Source: Larkinella knui (lineage in GTDB: Bacteria; Bacteroidota; Bacteroidia; Cytophagales; Spirosomataceae). Taken from it: a DNA stretch of 64,000 nucleotides. The stretch is from the NCBI RefSeq assembly GCF_003858645.1, contig NZ_RQJP01000002.1, forward strand, positions 124,001 through 188,000, given 5' to 3'. Shown in pieces: positions 7,522 through 15,048 of the stretch (position 1 is its first letter; each line of letters begins with the position of its first letter). Below the pieces are notes generated by a model that had not been told where the DNA came from, ran no database searches, and saw only the letters and a program-made list of their open reading frames with translations. Made by a program: the position numbers and the translations under genes.

Positions 7522-8556
7522 ATGGATACAATCCTCGGTCTCGACCTTCCCACCTGGTGGTTTTTGCTGATCGGTGCGCTCATCAGCGGGTACGGCATCC
7601 TCGACGGTTTCGACCTGGGCGCGGGGGCTTTGCACCTGTTTTTCCGGAAAGAACAAAGCCGCCGGATTGCCCTGAACGCCATCGGCCCGGTTTGGGATGG
7701 CAACGAAGTCTGGCTGGTGATCGGCGCCGGAGCGCTCTTTGCCGCCTTTCCGCTGGTGTACGGAACTCTGCTGTCGGTCTTTTACCTCCCATTCATTCTG
7801 CTGCTCGTGGCCATCATCTTCCGGGCCATTTCGATTGAGTTTCGGAGTAAAGAAGAAATGAAATGGTGGCGCGCCACGTGGGATGTTTGCTATTGTCTGT
7901 CCAGCACCACGATTGCGCTGCTGTTTGGCCTGATTCTGGGAAACTTGATTCAGGGCATTCCGCTCGACAAAGACCACCAGTTTGTCGGGCGGCTGCGGGA
8001 TTTCTTCAACCCGTATGCCCTGCTGATTTCAGTCACGGTTTTGTCGCTGTTTATGCTGCATGGCGCGATGTATCTCGCCATGAAAACCGAAGACCGGCTC
8101 TACGCCAAAATGACGATTCTGATCAACCAGACCAGTAAATTTTTCATTCTTTGCTTCATCACAGCTTCGATGGCGACGCTCATTTATGTGCCGCACATGG
8201 AAGCCATTTTTCACAAATACCCGGTCATGTTCGCCTTGCCAGTCACGGCCGTTTTGATCGTGTTGAATATGCGCCGGATGATTGAAAAACGTCGGTATTT
8301 GCGCGGATTCATCTCCTCCGGCGTCACAACGGCCTTGTTGCTGCTTCTTTTCGCGTCGGGTTTGTATCCCAATCTGGTACTCTCCAACGTCGACGCCCGG
8401 GGAAACATCAGCATTTACGAAGCCGCTTCGACGGATGGTTCCCTGCGAACGATGCTGCTGTTTGCCGCCATTGGAATGCCGCTGGTATTGACCTATACAG
8501 TATTTGTTTTCTGGACCTTTCGGGGAAAAGTAAAACTGGAGGAGACGAGTTATTAA
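7522..8556 (+). CDS. cydB: Cytochrome bd-type ubiquinol oxidase subunit II
   Basis: A protein of 344 residues, usual for CydB. It is an inner-membrane protein with about nine helices that stabilises the haem subunit. It begins LGLDLPTWWFLLIGALISGYGILDGFDLGAGAL, and the GYGILDGFDLGAG stretch and IGPVWDGNEVWLV are family signatures. It should form the quinol:oxygen oxidoreductase with CydA. It starts at ATG 7522 only 8 bp after the right inverted repeat of the IVP cassette, with AAAAAG just upstream. Whether cydB is read through from cydA or from a promoter inside the cassette cannot be decided from sequence. A family A palindrome follows its stop codon directly. Confidence 0.96.
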   Translation: MDTILGLDLPTWWFLLIGALISGYGILDGFDLGAGALHLFFRKEQSRRIALNAIGPVWDGNEVWLVIGAGALFAAFPLVYGTLLSVFYLPFILLLVAIIFRAISIEFRSKEEMKWWRATWDVCYCLSSTTIALLFGLILGNLIQGIPLDKDHQFVGRLRDFFNPYALLISVTVLSLFMLHGAMYLAMKTEDRLYAKMTILINQTSKFFILCFITASMATLIYVPHMEAIFHKYPVMFALPVTAVLIVLNMRRMIEKRRYLRGFISSGVTTALLLLLFASGLYPNLVLSNVDARGNISIYEAASTDGSLRTMLLFAAIGMPLVLTYTVFVFWTFRGKVKLEETSY

Positions 8557-8645
8557 AGGAGCGTTATTTCGCGGAGTTGAGCGGAGGAAATATAGGGAAA
8601 GAACTCCGCTTACCTCTGCTCAACTCCGCGAAATAACGCTTCCTT
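8557..8645. repeat. Palindromic repeat family A, copy 2 (downstream of cydB)
   Basis: Near-perfect arms from AGGAGCGTTATTTCGCGG (8557 on) to the complementary end at 8645, with a single-base bulge. The left arm continues AGTTGAGCGGAGG and the right begins CTCAACTCCGCG. It directly follows the cydB stop between convergent genes, so it may also act as a bidirectional terminator. It shares its arm sequence with the copies at 5507-5601 and 33430-33534. Confidence 0.85.
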
Positions 8646-8791
8646 AAAACCGACCCAAAGCCGCTTCCAGCACCTTATCCCGACCAGACGGGACGGCTGA
8701 AGTGTCGGAAAATGCACTTTGGATGTTCGAATTGCGGACCAAAATTGACGCGTACGGTTTTGGGCCGAAGAAAGGTATCGTTTCCGTGAAA

Positions 8792-9568
8792 TTATGGGAC
8801 TGCCGTACGCATCCAGGTTTTGAACTGGTTGGCGCGGGCCTTGCTAATGAGGATTTTCTCCGCAGGGGCAGGCTCCAGATTCAGATACAGGCGGCCATTA
8901 AAATAGTAGCTGATCTCCCGAATGGCTTTTCGGTTAATTAAAAACTGCCGGTTGGCCCGGTAAAATTGAGCCGGATGCAAAACCGCACTCAGTTCTTCCA
9001 AACTTTTCTCTTCCATCACCAGCGGTACCTGATCAAATTTCATTCCCCGCACGACTTCATACCTTACTTCAAACCAGGCGAATTCGTCGGCGGCTACCGG
9101 AATCAACCGGTCTTTGAAAGGCACCAGAAAATGGCGTTTGTAGGTTTTCTCGCCCTGAATTAGCCGACTTAATTCGGCCAGCACACGGGTATCCAGGAGT
9201 CCCTGCTGCCGATCGGTCAGACGGGCGTATTTTTCCAGGGCTTTTTGCAATTGTTCCAGCCGGATGGGCTTGAGCAGGTAGTCGATGCTATTGACGTCAA
9301 AAGCCTGAATAGCATATTGGTCGTAAGCGGTGGTGAAGATGATGGGGACGTCGGTGCGCACCTGTTTGAAAATCGTAAACGAGACTCCGTCCGCCAGATA
9401 AATATCCAGGAAAATAAGGTCGATCGGCGGTTTGGTCGACAGAAAAGCAACGGCATCCTCCGTATTGTCGATCACGTCCACAAAATCAAACGACCCGGGC
9501 AGGGTGCGCAGCAGGGTCATCAACTGCGCGGCTGCGTGGGCTTCGTCCTCAATAATCAATACTCGCAT
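8792..9568 (-). CDS. LytTR-family response regulator
   Basis: A protein of 258 residues with an N-terminal receiver domain (VLIIEDEAHA, phospho-acceptor Asp55 in LIFLDIYLAD, TTAYDQYAIQAF, DYLLKPI) and a C-terminal LytTR DNA-binding domain (PVAADEFAWFEVRYEVV, LEELSAVLHPAQFYRANRQ, LINRKAIREI). It should be phosphorylated by the adjacent LytS-type kinase and bind direct-repeat operators. The kinase gene ends 3 bp upstream of this start, so the two form an operon transcribed kinase first. Targets are not evident. Neighbouring PHB-type esterase and small periplasmic protein genes on the same strand are candidates only by proximity. Confidence 0.93.
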   Translation of the reverse strand: MRVLIIEDEAHAAAQLMTLLRTLPGSFDFVDVIDNTEDAVAFLSTKPPIDLIFLDIYLADGVSFTIFKQVRTDVPIIFTTAYDQYAIQAFDVNSIDYLLKPIRLEQLQKALEKYARLTDRQQGLLDTRVLAELSRLIQGEKTYKRHFLVPFKDRLIPVAADEFAWFEVRYEVVRGMKFDQVPLVMEEKSLEELSAVLHPAQFYRANRQFLINRKAIREISYYFNGRLYLNLEPAPAEKILISKARANQFKTWMRTAVP

Positions 9569-9571
9569 CGC

Positions 9572-10639
9572 TTACAGCAATAAAGGAATGGTTACGGAAA
9601 AGGTACGGGTTGTTTTTTGAATCGTAATCTCTCTGCCCGACAAATAGAGGCAGCGCTGGTTGAGATTAGCCAGCCCCAGGCCGGTAGACAGCTCCGGCTC
9701 TTTTTTCGCCTGGAGTCCATTGCTGACGGTTATGGTGTGATTGGCGTTCGTAACCAGCTCAACCCAAAGCGGTTGCCGATACGAAGCGACGTTGTGCTTG
9801 ACCGCGTTTTCCACCAGCACCTGCAACGCCATTGGGGGGAGTCGGCTGTTGGTATAAACCGGATTGATAGCGAGTTGAAACCTTATTTTTTCGCCGTATC
9901 GACCCGCCAGCATGGCCATATAGGATTCCATAAACCGCAGTTCTTCTGCCAGTGTCACCAGATCGGCGGTCCGGCTGGTCAGGCTATACCGAAAGACATC
10001 CGAAAGGTGGCTGACAAACTGCGAAGCCGCCACCGGATCGTGCAGAATAAGGGCATTTACCGTGTTGAGCGAGTTGAAGAGAAAATGCGGATTGACCTGG
10101 TTTTTTAACAGTTCGTACTGGGTTTCCGCGTTCGCTTTCAACAACCGCTCGTTGGCAATCCGGACCTGCTGGTTGCGGAAGATGAGCCGGAAAATACAGG
10201 CGATCAGCACCACCAGCAGCACTTCCAGCACCACCGATATTCGGAAGAAAAAGCGGAACACGCGTTCATTGAAAGGAGGAGCGAACAGGTTCAGATGGAT
10301 TCGGATGAGTATAAAATCAATCCCGATCAGCAGGACCACATTCAGCAGCAGCGGAATCAGGTAGTTACTGATCACCCCCGGAAAACGCGACAAACCGAAC
10401 CGTTGATAACTCAGATTGACCAGCAGAAACAGGATCGCAATCAGGAAAGAATACAGGGATCGAACGCTGAATTCCAGCCAGGGAAAATCGATACGGGTTC
10501 CCCGACTGGAAAAATAAACCAGGGCCAGCCGGGGCAAGGCAAAAAGAATGGTCACAGCCAGCGCACTGAGCAGAATCAACCAGCTCCGGAAGGGAATCGA
10601 GTCGGGAAACACCGTATTCATGGTAAAAAGACGCTTCAT
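9572..10639 (-). CDS. LytS/YehU-type sensor histidine kinase
   Basis: A protein of 355 residues from the ATG complementary to 10637-10639. A longer frame reaches 10714 but would overlap the upstream esterase stop, so the shorter start is preferred. Four hydrophobic stretches (about residues 20-150) form a membrane sensor with no recognisable extracellular domain. The cytoplasmic part carries the His_kinase box NPHFLFNSLN with the phosphorylated His185, LPPMALQVLVENAVKHN (N box) and STGLGLANLNQRC (G box). This is the standard partner of LytTR regulators in Bacteroidota. The gene is followed after 3 bp by its response regulator and preceded by the esterase gene on the same strand. Confidence 0.92.
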   Translation of the reverse strand: MKRLFTMNTVFPDSIPFRSWLILLSALAVTILFALPRLALVYFSSRGTRIDFPWLEFSVRSLYSFLIAILFLLVNLSYQRFGLSRFPGVISNYLIPLLLNVVLLIGIDFILIRIHLNLFAPPFNERVFRFFFRISVVLEVLLVVLIACIFRLIFRNQQVRIANERLLKANAETQYELLKNQVNPHFLFNSLNTVNALILHDPVAASQFVSHLSDVFRYSLTSRTADLVTLAEELRFMESYMAMLAGRYGEKIRFQLAINPVYTNSRLPPMALQVLVENAVKHNVASYRQPLWVELVTNANHTITVSNGLQAKKEPELSTGLGLANLNQRCLYLSGREITIQKTTRTFSVTIPLLL

Positions 10640-10680
10640 TTTTGCCCGAACCCAAGTTCGGGTTTGGTGCAGAAATTTAC

Positions 10681-11607
10681 TCACGGTAATTGATACCGGG
10701 TGAAAAAATCCCAAATAATATCGGTCGCCTTCAGGGCCGACGAAGGCACGTCGGCCCCTGGCCGGCTAGGCACTCCTCCCGGCCAGGAATGACCACCATC
10801 CCTGGTAAGATACAGCTGAATCCCCGTTTTGGGCGTACACGTAGTCCATTCCCGGAGCGTATACCCGGTAGTGTCAACCCGCGTAACCGGCGACGGCTGG
10901 CAGGCATTTATCGACGCCCAGACGTTCAATACCGAGTCTACCGGAGGATACCGGTATCCACCTAATCCGATTCCTCCCGCATAGGGCACCTTCGTGTCCA
11001 GCAGCGAATGGATGTGCAGAACAGGAACGGCCCGACCGGGCTGACAGGGCATCTCGCTAATCAAGGTGCTGCTCACGGCGGCTATGGCGGCTACTTTGTC
11101 GGACAATTCGCAGGCCAAGCGGTAAGCCATCATCCCGCCGTTCGACATTCCGGTAACGTATACACGCTTGCGGTCGATCTGATAATCAGCCACTAACCGA
11201 TCAATTAGCGTGCGAATGAATTTGGTATCATCGACCTGATTTTCCTGGGCATACCCGCAACACCCGCCCGCATTCCAGGTTCGAAGGCCCAACGGGCCGT
11301 CACTCGCCACGCCTTCCGGATACACCGCCACGAAGGAATCCTGGTTGGCCTTGCGGGTGAACTGGTAATCCGCTTCAAATTGCAGGGCGTTGCCCCCAAA
11401 CCCGTGCAGTCCGATGACCAGGGCGTACGTCCGTTTTTTTTCATAGTAATCAGGCGGCAAATTAAGCACAAACGTGCGATTTCGGCCGTCGACCGGCAGG
11501 CTGCCCATAAAGCGGTATTGGTGTTGAGCCGGAGGTTCGTTCCGTTCCTGACAGGCGTTTATTCCGCACAGCGCAACCATCAGGCACCATTTGAAGACTT
11601 GAGTCAT
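10681..11607 (-). CDS. PHB depolymerase/LpqC-family esterase, probable lipoprotein
   Basis: A 308-residue alpha/beta hydrolase of the PHB_depolymerase/LpqC esterase group. The N-terminus is a lipoprotein-type signal (hydrophobic CLMVALCGIN then AC at residues 18-19). The core shows ALVIGLHGFGGNA, the nucleophile elbow YVTGMSNGGMMAY, an acid in HIHSLLDTKVPYAGG and the histidine in DGGHSWPGG, so the triad is complete. An NAGGCCGYA stretch with paired cysteines is common in feruloyl-esterase-like members. It is likely a periplasmic or surface esterase on hydroxy-ester or cinnamoyl-ester substrates, which cannot be specified. It ends 42 bp before the kinase start and may lie in the same transcript. 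A second esterase of this kind is at 25959-26822. Confidence 0.86.
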   Translation of the reverse strand: MTQVFKWCLMVALCGINACQERNEPPAQHQYRFMGSLPVDGRNRTFVLNLPPDYYEKKRTYALVIGLHGFGGNALQFEADYQFTRKANQDSFVAVYPEGVASDGPLGLRTWNAGGCCGYAQENQVDDTKFIRTLIDRLVADYQIDRKRVYVTGMSNGGMMAYRLACELSDKVAAIAAVSSTLISEMPCQPGRAVPVLHIHSLLDTKVPYAGGIGLGGYRYPPVDSVLNVWASINACQPSPVTRVDTTGYTLREWTTCTPKTGIQLYLTRDGGHSWPGGVPSRPGADVPSSALKATDIIWDFFTRYQLP

Positions 11608-11643
11608 GGAAAAATAGTCATTGGGTAAAACAAAAGCGGGCGC

Positions 11644-12015
11644 TCAGTTCCGGGACGAACGTCGTTTCTTCAATTCCTTTTCCTGCTCCTCCTGCTGTTG
11701 CCGGTATGTTTTGTATTGTTCCCGGGTAAGCACCTCACTCATCTGCTGGTTTCTCCGCTCTTTAAGATCGTTATAGGTCCGGTATTTAGCGAGCCGGGAG
11801 CCGTTCGAATTTTTCAAATCCGCCAATCCCTGCCTATACGTCTGTTGAATGGCTTCCACTTTAGGCTTTTGCTCTTCGGTCAGATTGAGTTCGGCCAGAT
11901 TGGCCTCCTGCCAGGCTTTGAGCTGCGTTTTTTGTTCGGCAGAAAGGGTCGATTGAGCACGGAGGGGACCCGAAAGCAGCAGCACAATAGCTGCGGAAAG
12001 AATTACACGATGCAT
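11644..12015 (-). CDS. Small periplasmic CpxP/Spy-like protein
   Basis: A protein of 123 residues from the ATG complementary to 12013-12015. The longer in-frame start at 12060 would precede the signal peptide with polar residues. Residues 1-21 form a signal peptide (HRVILSAAIVLLLSGPLRA, then Q). The mature part is helical, with LTEEQKPKVEAIQQTY and a highly charged, glutamine-rich tail ending in KELKKRRSSRN. The LTxEQ spacing recalls the LTXXQ motif of Spy/CpxP-like envelope-stress chaperones. Two related small proteins occur at 19585-19995 and 31247-31669. It lies 36 bp upstream of the esterase on the same strand and may be co-transcribed. The function is inferred from the fold pattern only. 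Confidence 0.75.
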   Translation of the reverse strand: MHRVILSAAIVLLLSGPLRAQSTLSAEQKTQLKAWQEANLAELNLTEEQKPKVEAIQQTYRQGLADLKNSNGSRLAKYRTYNDLKERRNQQMSEVLTREQYKTYRQQQEEQEKELKKRRSSRN

Positions 12016-12321
12016 ATTTTTAGAAGTTGATTGATGCCCCAAAGCAAGCCGTTTTGGCAATGCGTGACGAAAAAAAAGAAGCCGAAGCGGTTCATTTTCC
12101 GGCTGAAATTGCCTGATGGGTGGGGGAATTGGCTGGCAGCGAAGCGGAAACCGGCAACCAGCGCGGTAACGCGGAGTTTCATGGTCCCGGTTTGAGATCA
12201 GGGGAGCGTTTCCGGGAGAAAGTCGGGGGCGTGTAAAAGGAAGGGTAGGCCGCCGGGCAGCACCGGCTTTTCAGATCAAAAAAGAGGATCCGAAAGTATA
12301 AAATAACTACTTGAGCAAAAT
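12016..12321. other. Gene-free interval
   Basis: About 300 bp between the CpxP-like gene start and the hairpin after the catalase gene. I see no open frame with coding character, no RNA gene and no repeat. It must contain the promoter of the CpxP-like gene. A GCCCCAAAGC...GCCGTTTTGGC segment (about 12034-12058) is loosely similar to the leaders of the two paralogues at 20.0 and 31.7 kb. Confidence 0.5.
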
Positions 12322-12360
12322 GAAGAAGTGCCACGGCAAACCGCCGTGGCACTTCTTTTT
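12322..12360 (-). terminator. Hairpin terminator of the manganese catalase gene
   Basis: Arms GAAGTGCCACGGC and GCCGTGGCACTTC around a loop of about 5 nt (centred near 12340), with runs of T on both sides (TTTTT after 12355 on the plus strand, TCATTTT on the minus strand). It abuts the catalase stop codon. Its core equals that of the terminator at 4216-4267. Confidence 0.8.
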
Positions 12361-13262
12361 CACAATTTTATGCCTAGCTTCTTCGCAATATCAGCGAACA
12401 TTTCCGGGTCGATTTCATCGTCACCGGGCGCGTTCAGCTGCGGTTCGGCTTCCAGATCCGGTGCCGGAAAGCCTTCCGGACTTCCGAACACGACCTCCAC
12501 TTCCTGCCCATCGTCGGGGTGTGTCCCGTTCCAGATCAGTCCGGCCTGCTGGTAATCGTCCTTGCTGAACGTATACAGTTTCAGGTGTAGCTTATTTTCC
12601 ATGAACTTCCTGGCTTCCGGAAACGCGTTGTTGCTCAGGTTCGGAACCGGCAGCAGCTTGGTCACTTCCACACCCGTCAGCCTTTCGAGGGCCTTGGCGT
12701 AGGCTACCACGTGCAAACCGCCCCGCACCAGCAGATAACCGATCATGGTTCGCGCCGTGGGGTCGCTCACCATCTCATACACCCGCATCTTGTTGGCCCG
12801 CGCACCGCATTCCAGGAAGAAATTGTGGAGTAAATCCAGTTTCAGATTCCCGCTGCTGAACACATTGTCACCCGTCCAGAAATGCCCCATCGAATCCATC
12901 GGCAAAGCCGCCTGGCCACTGGCGATGAAATGGTGGGTGTTGCGGGCATTGACGGCATCGGCCAGTGGGGCCGTTGTCGGGTCGAAACCGCGCTTGGAAG
13001 CCCCCGTCAAAAGCAGGTTGACCGTATAGGCAACCACTTCAATATGGCCGTATTCTTCACCAGCAATACTGCTGATGACATCATAAAACGGACGGATTTT
13101 TTTGCGCCCCCGGAAGTTAAACGACTGATAGGTGTAGTTCATCAGGGTCGACATTTCCCCGAATTTTCCACCGAGGAGTTCCTGAACGGCAGCCGCATCG
13201 TTCGGCGACGGGTTTTTGGGTGTAGGCAGCTCGATTGGGAGCCGGTCCATTTTTAAAATCAT
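12360..13262 (-). CDS. Manganese catalase
   Basis: A protein of 300 residues, typical of the non-haem dimanganese catalases that disproportionate hydrogen peroxide. Expected di-Mn ligands are visible: Glu36 (GGKFGEMSTLMNYTYQS), Glu69/Glu70 and His73 (GEEYGHIEVV), Glu151 (FFLECGARANKMRV) and His184 (GGLHVVAYAKAL). The C-terminus is an acidic tail (DDEIDPEMFADIAKKL). It has no signal peptide and is cytoplasmic. An alternative ATG four codons in (MDRLPI) is equally plausible. It is a monocistronic gene ending in a strong hairpin. It probably belongs to the oxidative or desiccation stress response, as is usual for soil and freshwater Cytophagales. Confidence 0.96.
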   Translation of the reverse strand: MILKMDRLPIELPTPKNPSPNDAAAVQELLGGKFGEMSTLMNYTYQSFNFRGRKKIRPFYDVISSIAGEEYGHIEVVAYTVNLLLTGASKRGFDPTTAPLADAVNARNTHHFIASGQAALPMDSMGHFWTGDNVFSSGNLKLDLLHNFFLECGARANKMRVYEMVSDPTARTMIGYLLVRGGLHVVAYAKALERLTGVEVTKLLPVPNLSNNAFPEARKFMENKLHLKLYTFSKDDYQQAGLIWNGTHPDDGQEVEVVFGSPEGFPAPDLEAEPQLNAPGDDEIDPEMFADIAKKLGIKL

Positions 13263-13460
13263 AACGTGAATAAATAAAGTGAAATAACCGTTTACCTAAA
13301 GTCAACCGCTCACGTTTCGGATGGTTGGGCTTTTTCAGAAACTAAAAATACCGGACGGGGTAACTGGCTAAGGCAAAGCTCCTAGGGTTGGGCCTCCCGA
13401 AAAGTAGTTAGCCAACGGCCCGGTGTATCGACGACGGATCAAACAGAATCCCCGGGTGCA

Positions 13461-14165
13461 TCAGTCGGGGCTTCGCTCACCGCGCCGGAGCGCATTGACC
13501 AGGTTGTGCGTCAGGCGGGTGGGTTCGGGAATCCGGTAGCCGTATCCACGGCGGCCCCCGTCGCACTGCAACGTGAGTGAAATAGCCGTTTCCAGATCGA
13601 TCAGATGGCCGGGCGAAACGTAGACGGGATTGACCTTGTTTTTGGTACGCAAAGCCGCCCCGATCACCTCGCCATAATGCCGCATTGGGGTCCAGTTGCC
13701 CCGCTCCGGGGCCGGTTCGTCGTATTTTCCGACCAGAACCGACTTGGCACAGCCAAACGTCGGGCGGTTCAGAAACAACCCGCCGTGCGATGCAATGCCG
13801 ATCCGGCGCGGGTGGGCGATGCCCTGGCCGTCGAACATCACCACATCGGGCTCGGTTTTCAGTTTCGACCACGCTTCGAGCAGCGACGGTATTTCCCGAA
13901 ACGACAACAATCCGGGAATATACGGAAAGGTAGCCGAGCTGATAACGCCCACTTCCTCAATCACTTCCAGCGTTTCCAGCCGCAAAACGACAATACCGGC
14001 ATAGACGGTTTCCTCAAATTTATTGAAGGAAATATCGCAGCCCGCAATCGTCTCGACCGGTTTGGTCAGGGGTTGAATCTGGATTTGATGCCGTAGCTGC
14101 TGTTGCAGGGCGACGGCTTCGGCGGGGGTGACATTCCAGTCGTGGAGAAGTTGGTAGGTGGCCAT
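13461..14165 (-). CDS. nfi: Endonuclease V (deoxyinosine 3' endonuclease)
   Basis: A protein of 234 residues, the normal size for Endo V, which cuts DNA near deoxyinosine and other deaminated bases. The metal-binding set is present: Asp44 (AGCDISFN), Glu91 in PYIPGLLSFRE and Asp112 in FDGQGIAHPRRIGIASH. The damage-recognition wedge PYIPGLLSF is intact, as is the downstream GLFLNRPTFGCAKS and YVSPGHLIDLETA. It is cytoplasmic and stands alone, with gaps of roughly 130-200 bp on both sides. No frameshift or loss of residues is seen, so it should be active. Confidence 0.96.
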   Translation of the reverse strand: MATYQLLHDWNVTPAEAVALQQQLRHQIQIQPLTKPVETIAGCDISFNKFEETVYAGIVVLRLETLEVIEEVGVISSATFPYIPGLLSFREIPSLLEAWSKLKTEPDVVMFDGQGIAHPRRIGIASHGGLFLNRPTFGCAKSVLVGKYDEPAPERGNWTPMRHYGEVIGAALRTKNKVNPVYVSPGHLIDLETAISLTLQCDGGRRGYGYRIPEPTRLTHNLVNALRRGERSPD

Positions 14166-14298
14166 GGGTTCGGGGTGGTTCAGGGTTTTAAACTCCGATT
14201 ACCCGCCTGAAGTTTAAGGACCCCGATTGCAATCAGTATTTTCGCTTGATTATCTGCTTTTTTTACCTAGATTTCGGACAAACCTTCTACTGAAAACC

Positions 14299-15012
14299 AT
14301 GAAGAAACTCATTCTGACCTTGCTGATGCTGCCTGCGCTCTCGTTGTGGGCTTTTGGCCAAACAACACCCGCAGCCGACGAGGTGATCGCTAAGTACCTG
14401 ACAGCCATTGGCGGCAAGGATTTTCTGGCGACAGTCGATAACCTGACGGTTCAGATGTCGACCGAAATGCAGGGCAACCCGATGGTAATTACCTTAAAGC
14501 AAAAAGCGCCCAACAAGTATTCGCGGGTGATGATTGCCAATGGCATGGAAGTGTTTAAGATGACCAGCGACGGCACTAAAATTGCGATGGGCGGCATGCG
14601 CGGTGGTAATCAGGTTCTGGAAGGAAAAGATGCCCAGCAGGCTCTTATTCAGGGATCACTGTTTCCGGAATTGCATTTTGCGGAACAGGGCGTGAAAAGT
14701 ACGGTGGAAGGCACGGAGAAAGTCGGTGGCAAAGATGCCTATAAAGTGAAACATACGACTGCCGACGGAGCGGTTTCGTGGACCGATTACTACGATGTGG
14801 CTTCGGGGCTGAAAGTTCAGAGCGTGGCAACCCAGAAGTCTCCGCGTGGCGAAGTCGAACAAACCATGCAATATGGTGATTATAAAGACTTTAAAGGACT
14901 AAAATATCCCTCTTCCTTTTCGCAGGGCATGGGGCAAATGCAGATGCAGATTGCCGTTGACAAAGTCAAAATCAACGACGGTGTCAAAGATTCCGACTTT
15001 GTGGTGAAGTAA
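14299..15012 (+). CDS. LolA-like periplasmic outer-membrane lipoprotein-sorting family protein
   Basis: A protein of 237 residues from ATG 14299. The frame opens at 14227, but the signal peptide MKKLILTLLMLPALSLWAFG followed by Q begins at 14299. The mature part has the LolA/LppX-type half-barrel pattern: TVDNLTVQMSTEMQG, VITLKQKAPNKYSRVMIANGMEVFKMTSDG, DAYKVKHTTADG, TDYYDVASGLKVQ and a closing VKINDGVKDSDFVV. Members of this group bind hydrophobic ligands in the periplasm. Here it is a stand-alone gene, so true lipoprotein transport is only one possibility. It is convergent with the M1 peptidase gene, and a shared hairpin fills the 35-bp gap. Confidence 0.8.
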   Translation: MKKLILTLLMLPALSLWAFGQTTPAADEVIAKYLTAIGGKDFLATVDNLTVQMSTEMQGNPMVITLKQKAPNKYSRVMIANGMEVFKMTSDGTKIAMGGMRGGNQVLEGKDAQQALIQGSLFPELHFAEQGVKSTVEGTEKVGGKDAYKVKHTTADGAVSWTDYYDVASGLKVQSVATQKSPRGEVEQTMQYGDYKDFKGLKYPSSFSQGMGQMQMQIAVDKVKINDGVKDSDFVVK

Positions 15013-15014
15013 AG

Positions 15015-15048
15015 ATCCGGTCAGCGGCCTGAGTGCCGTTGACCGGAT
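15015..15048. terminator. Bidirectional hairpin between convergent genes
   Basis: Arms ATCCGGTCAGCGGC (15015-15028) and GCCGTTGACCGGAT (15035-15048) pair over 14 bp with one G-T pair and a 6-nt loop. It fills the gap between the LolA-like and M1 peptidase stop codons. There is no strong U-tract, so termination efficiency is uncertain. Confidence 0.65.
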
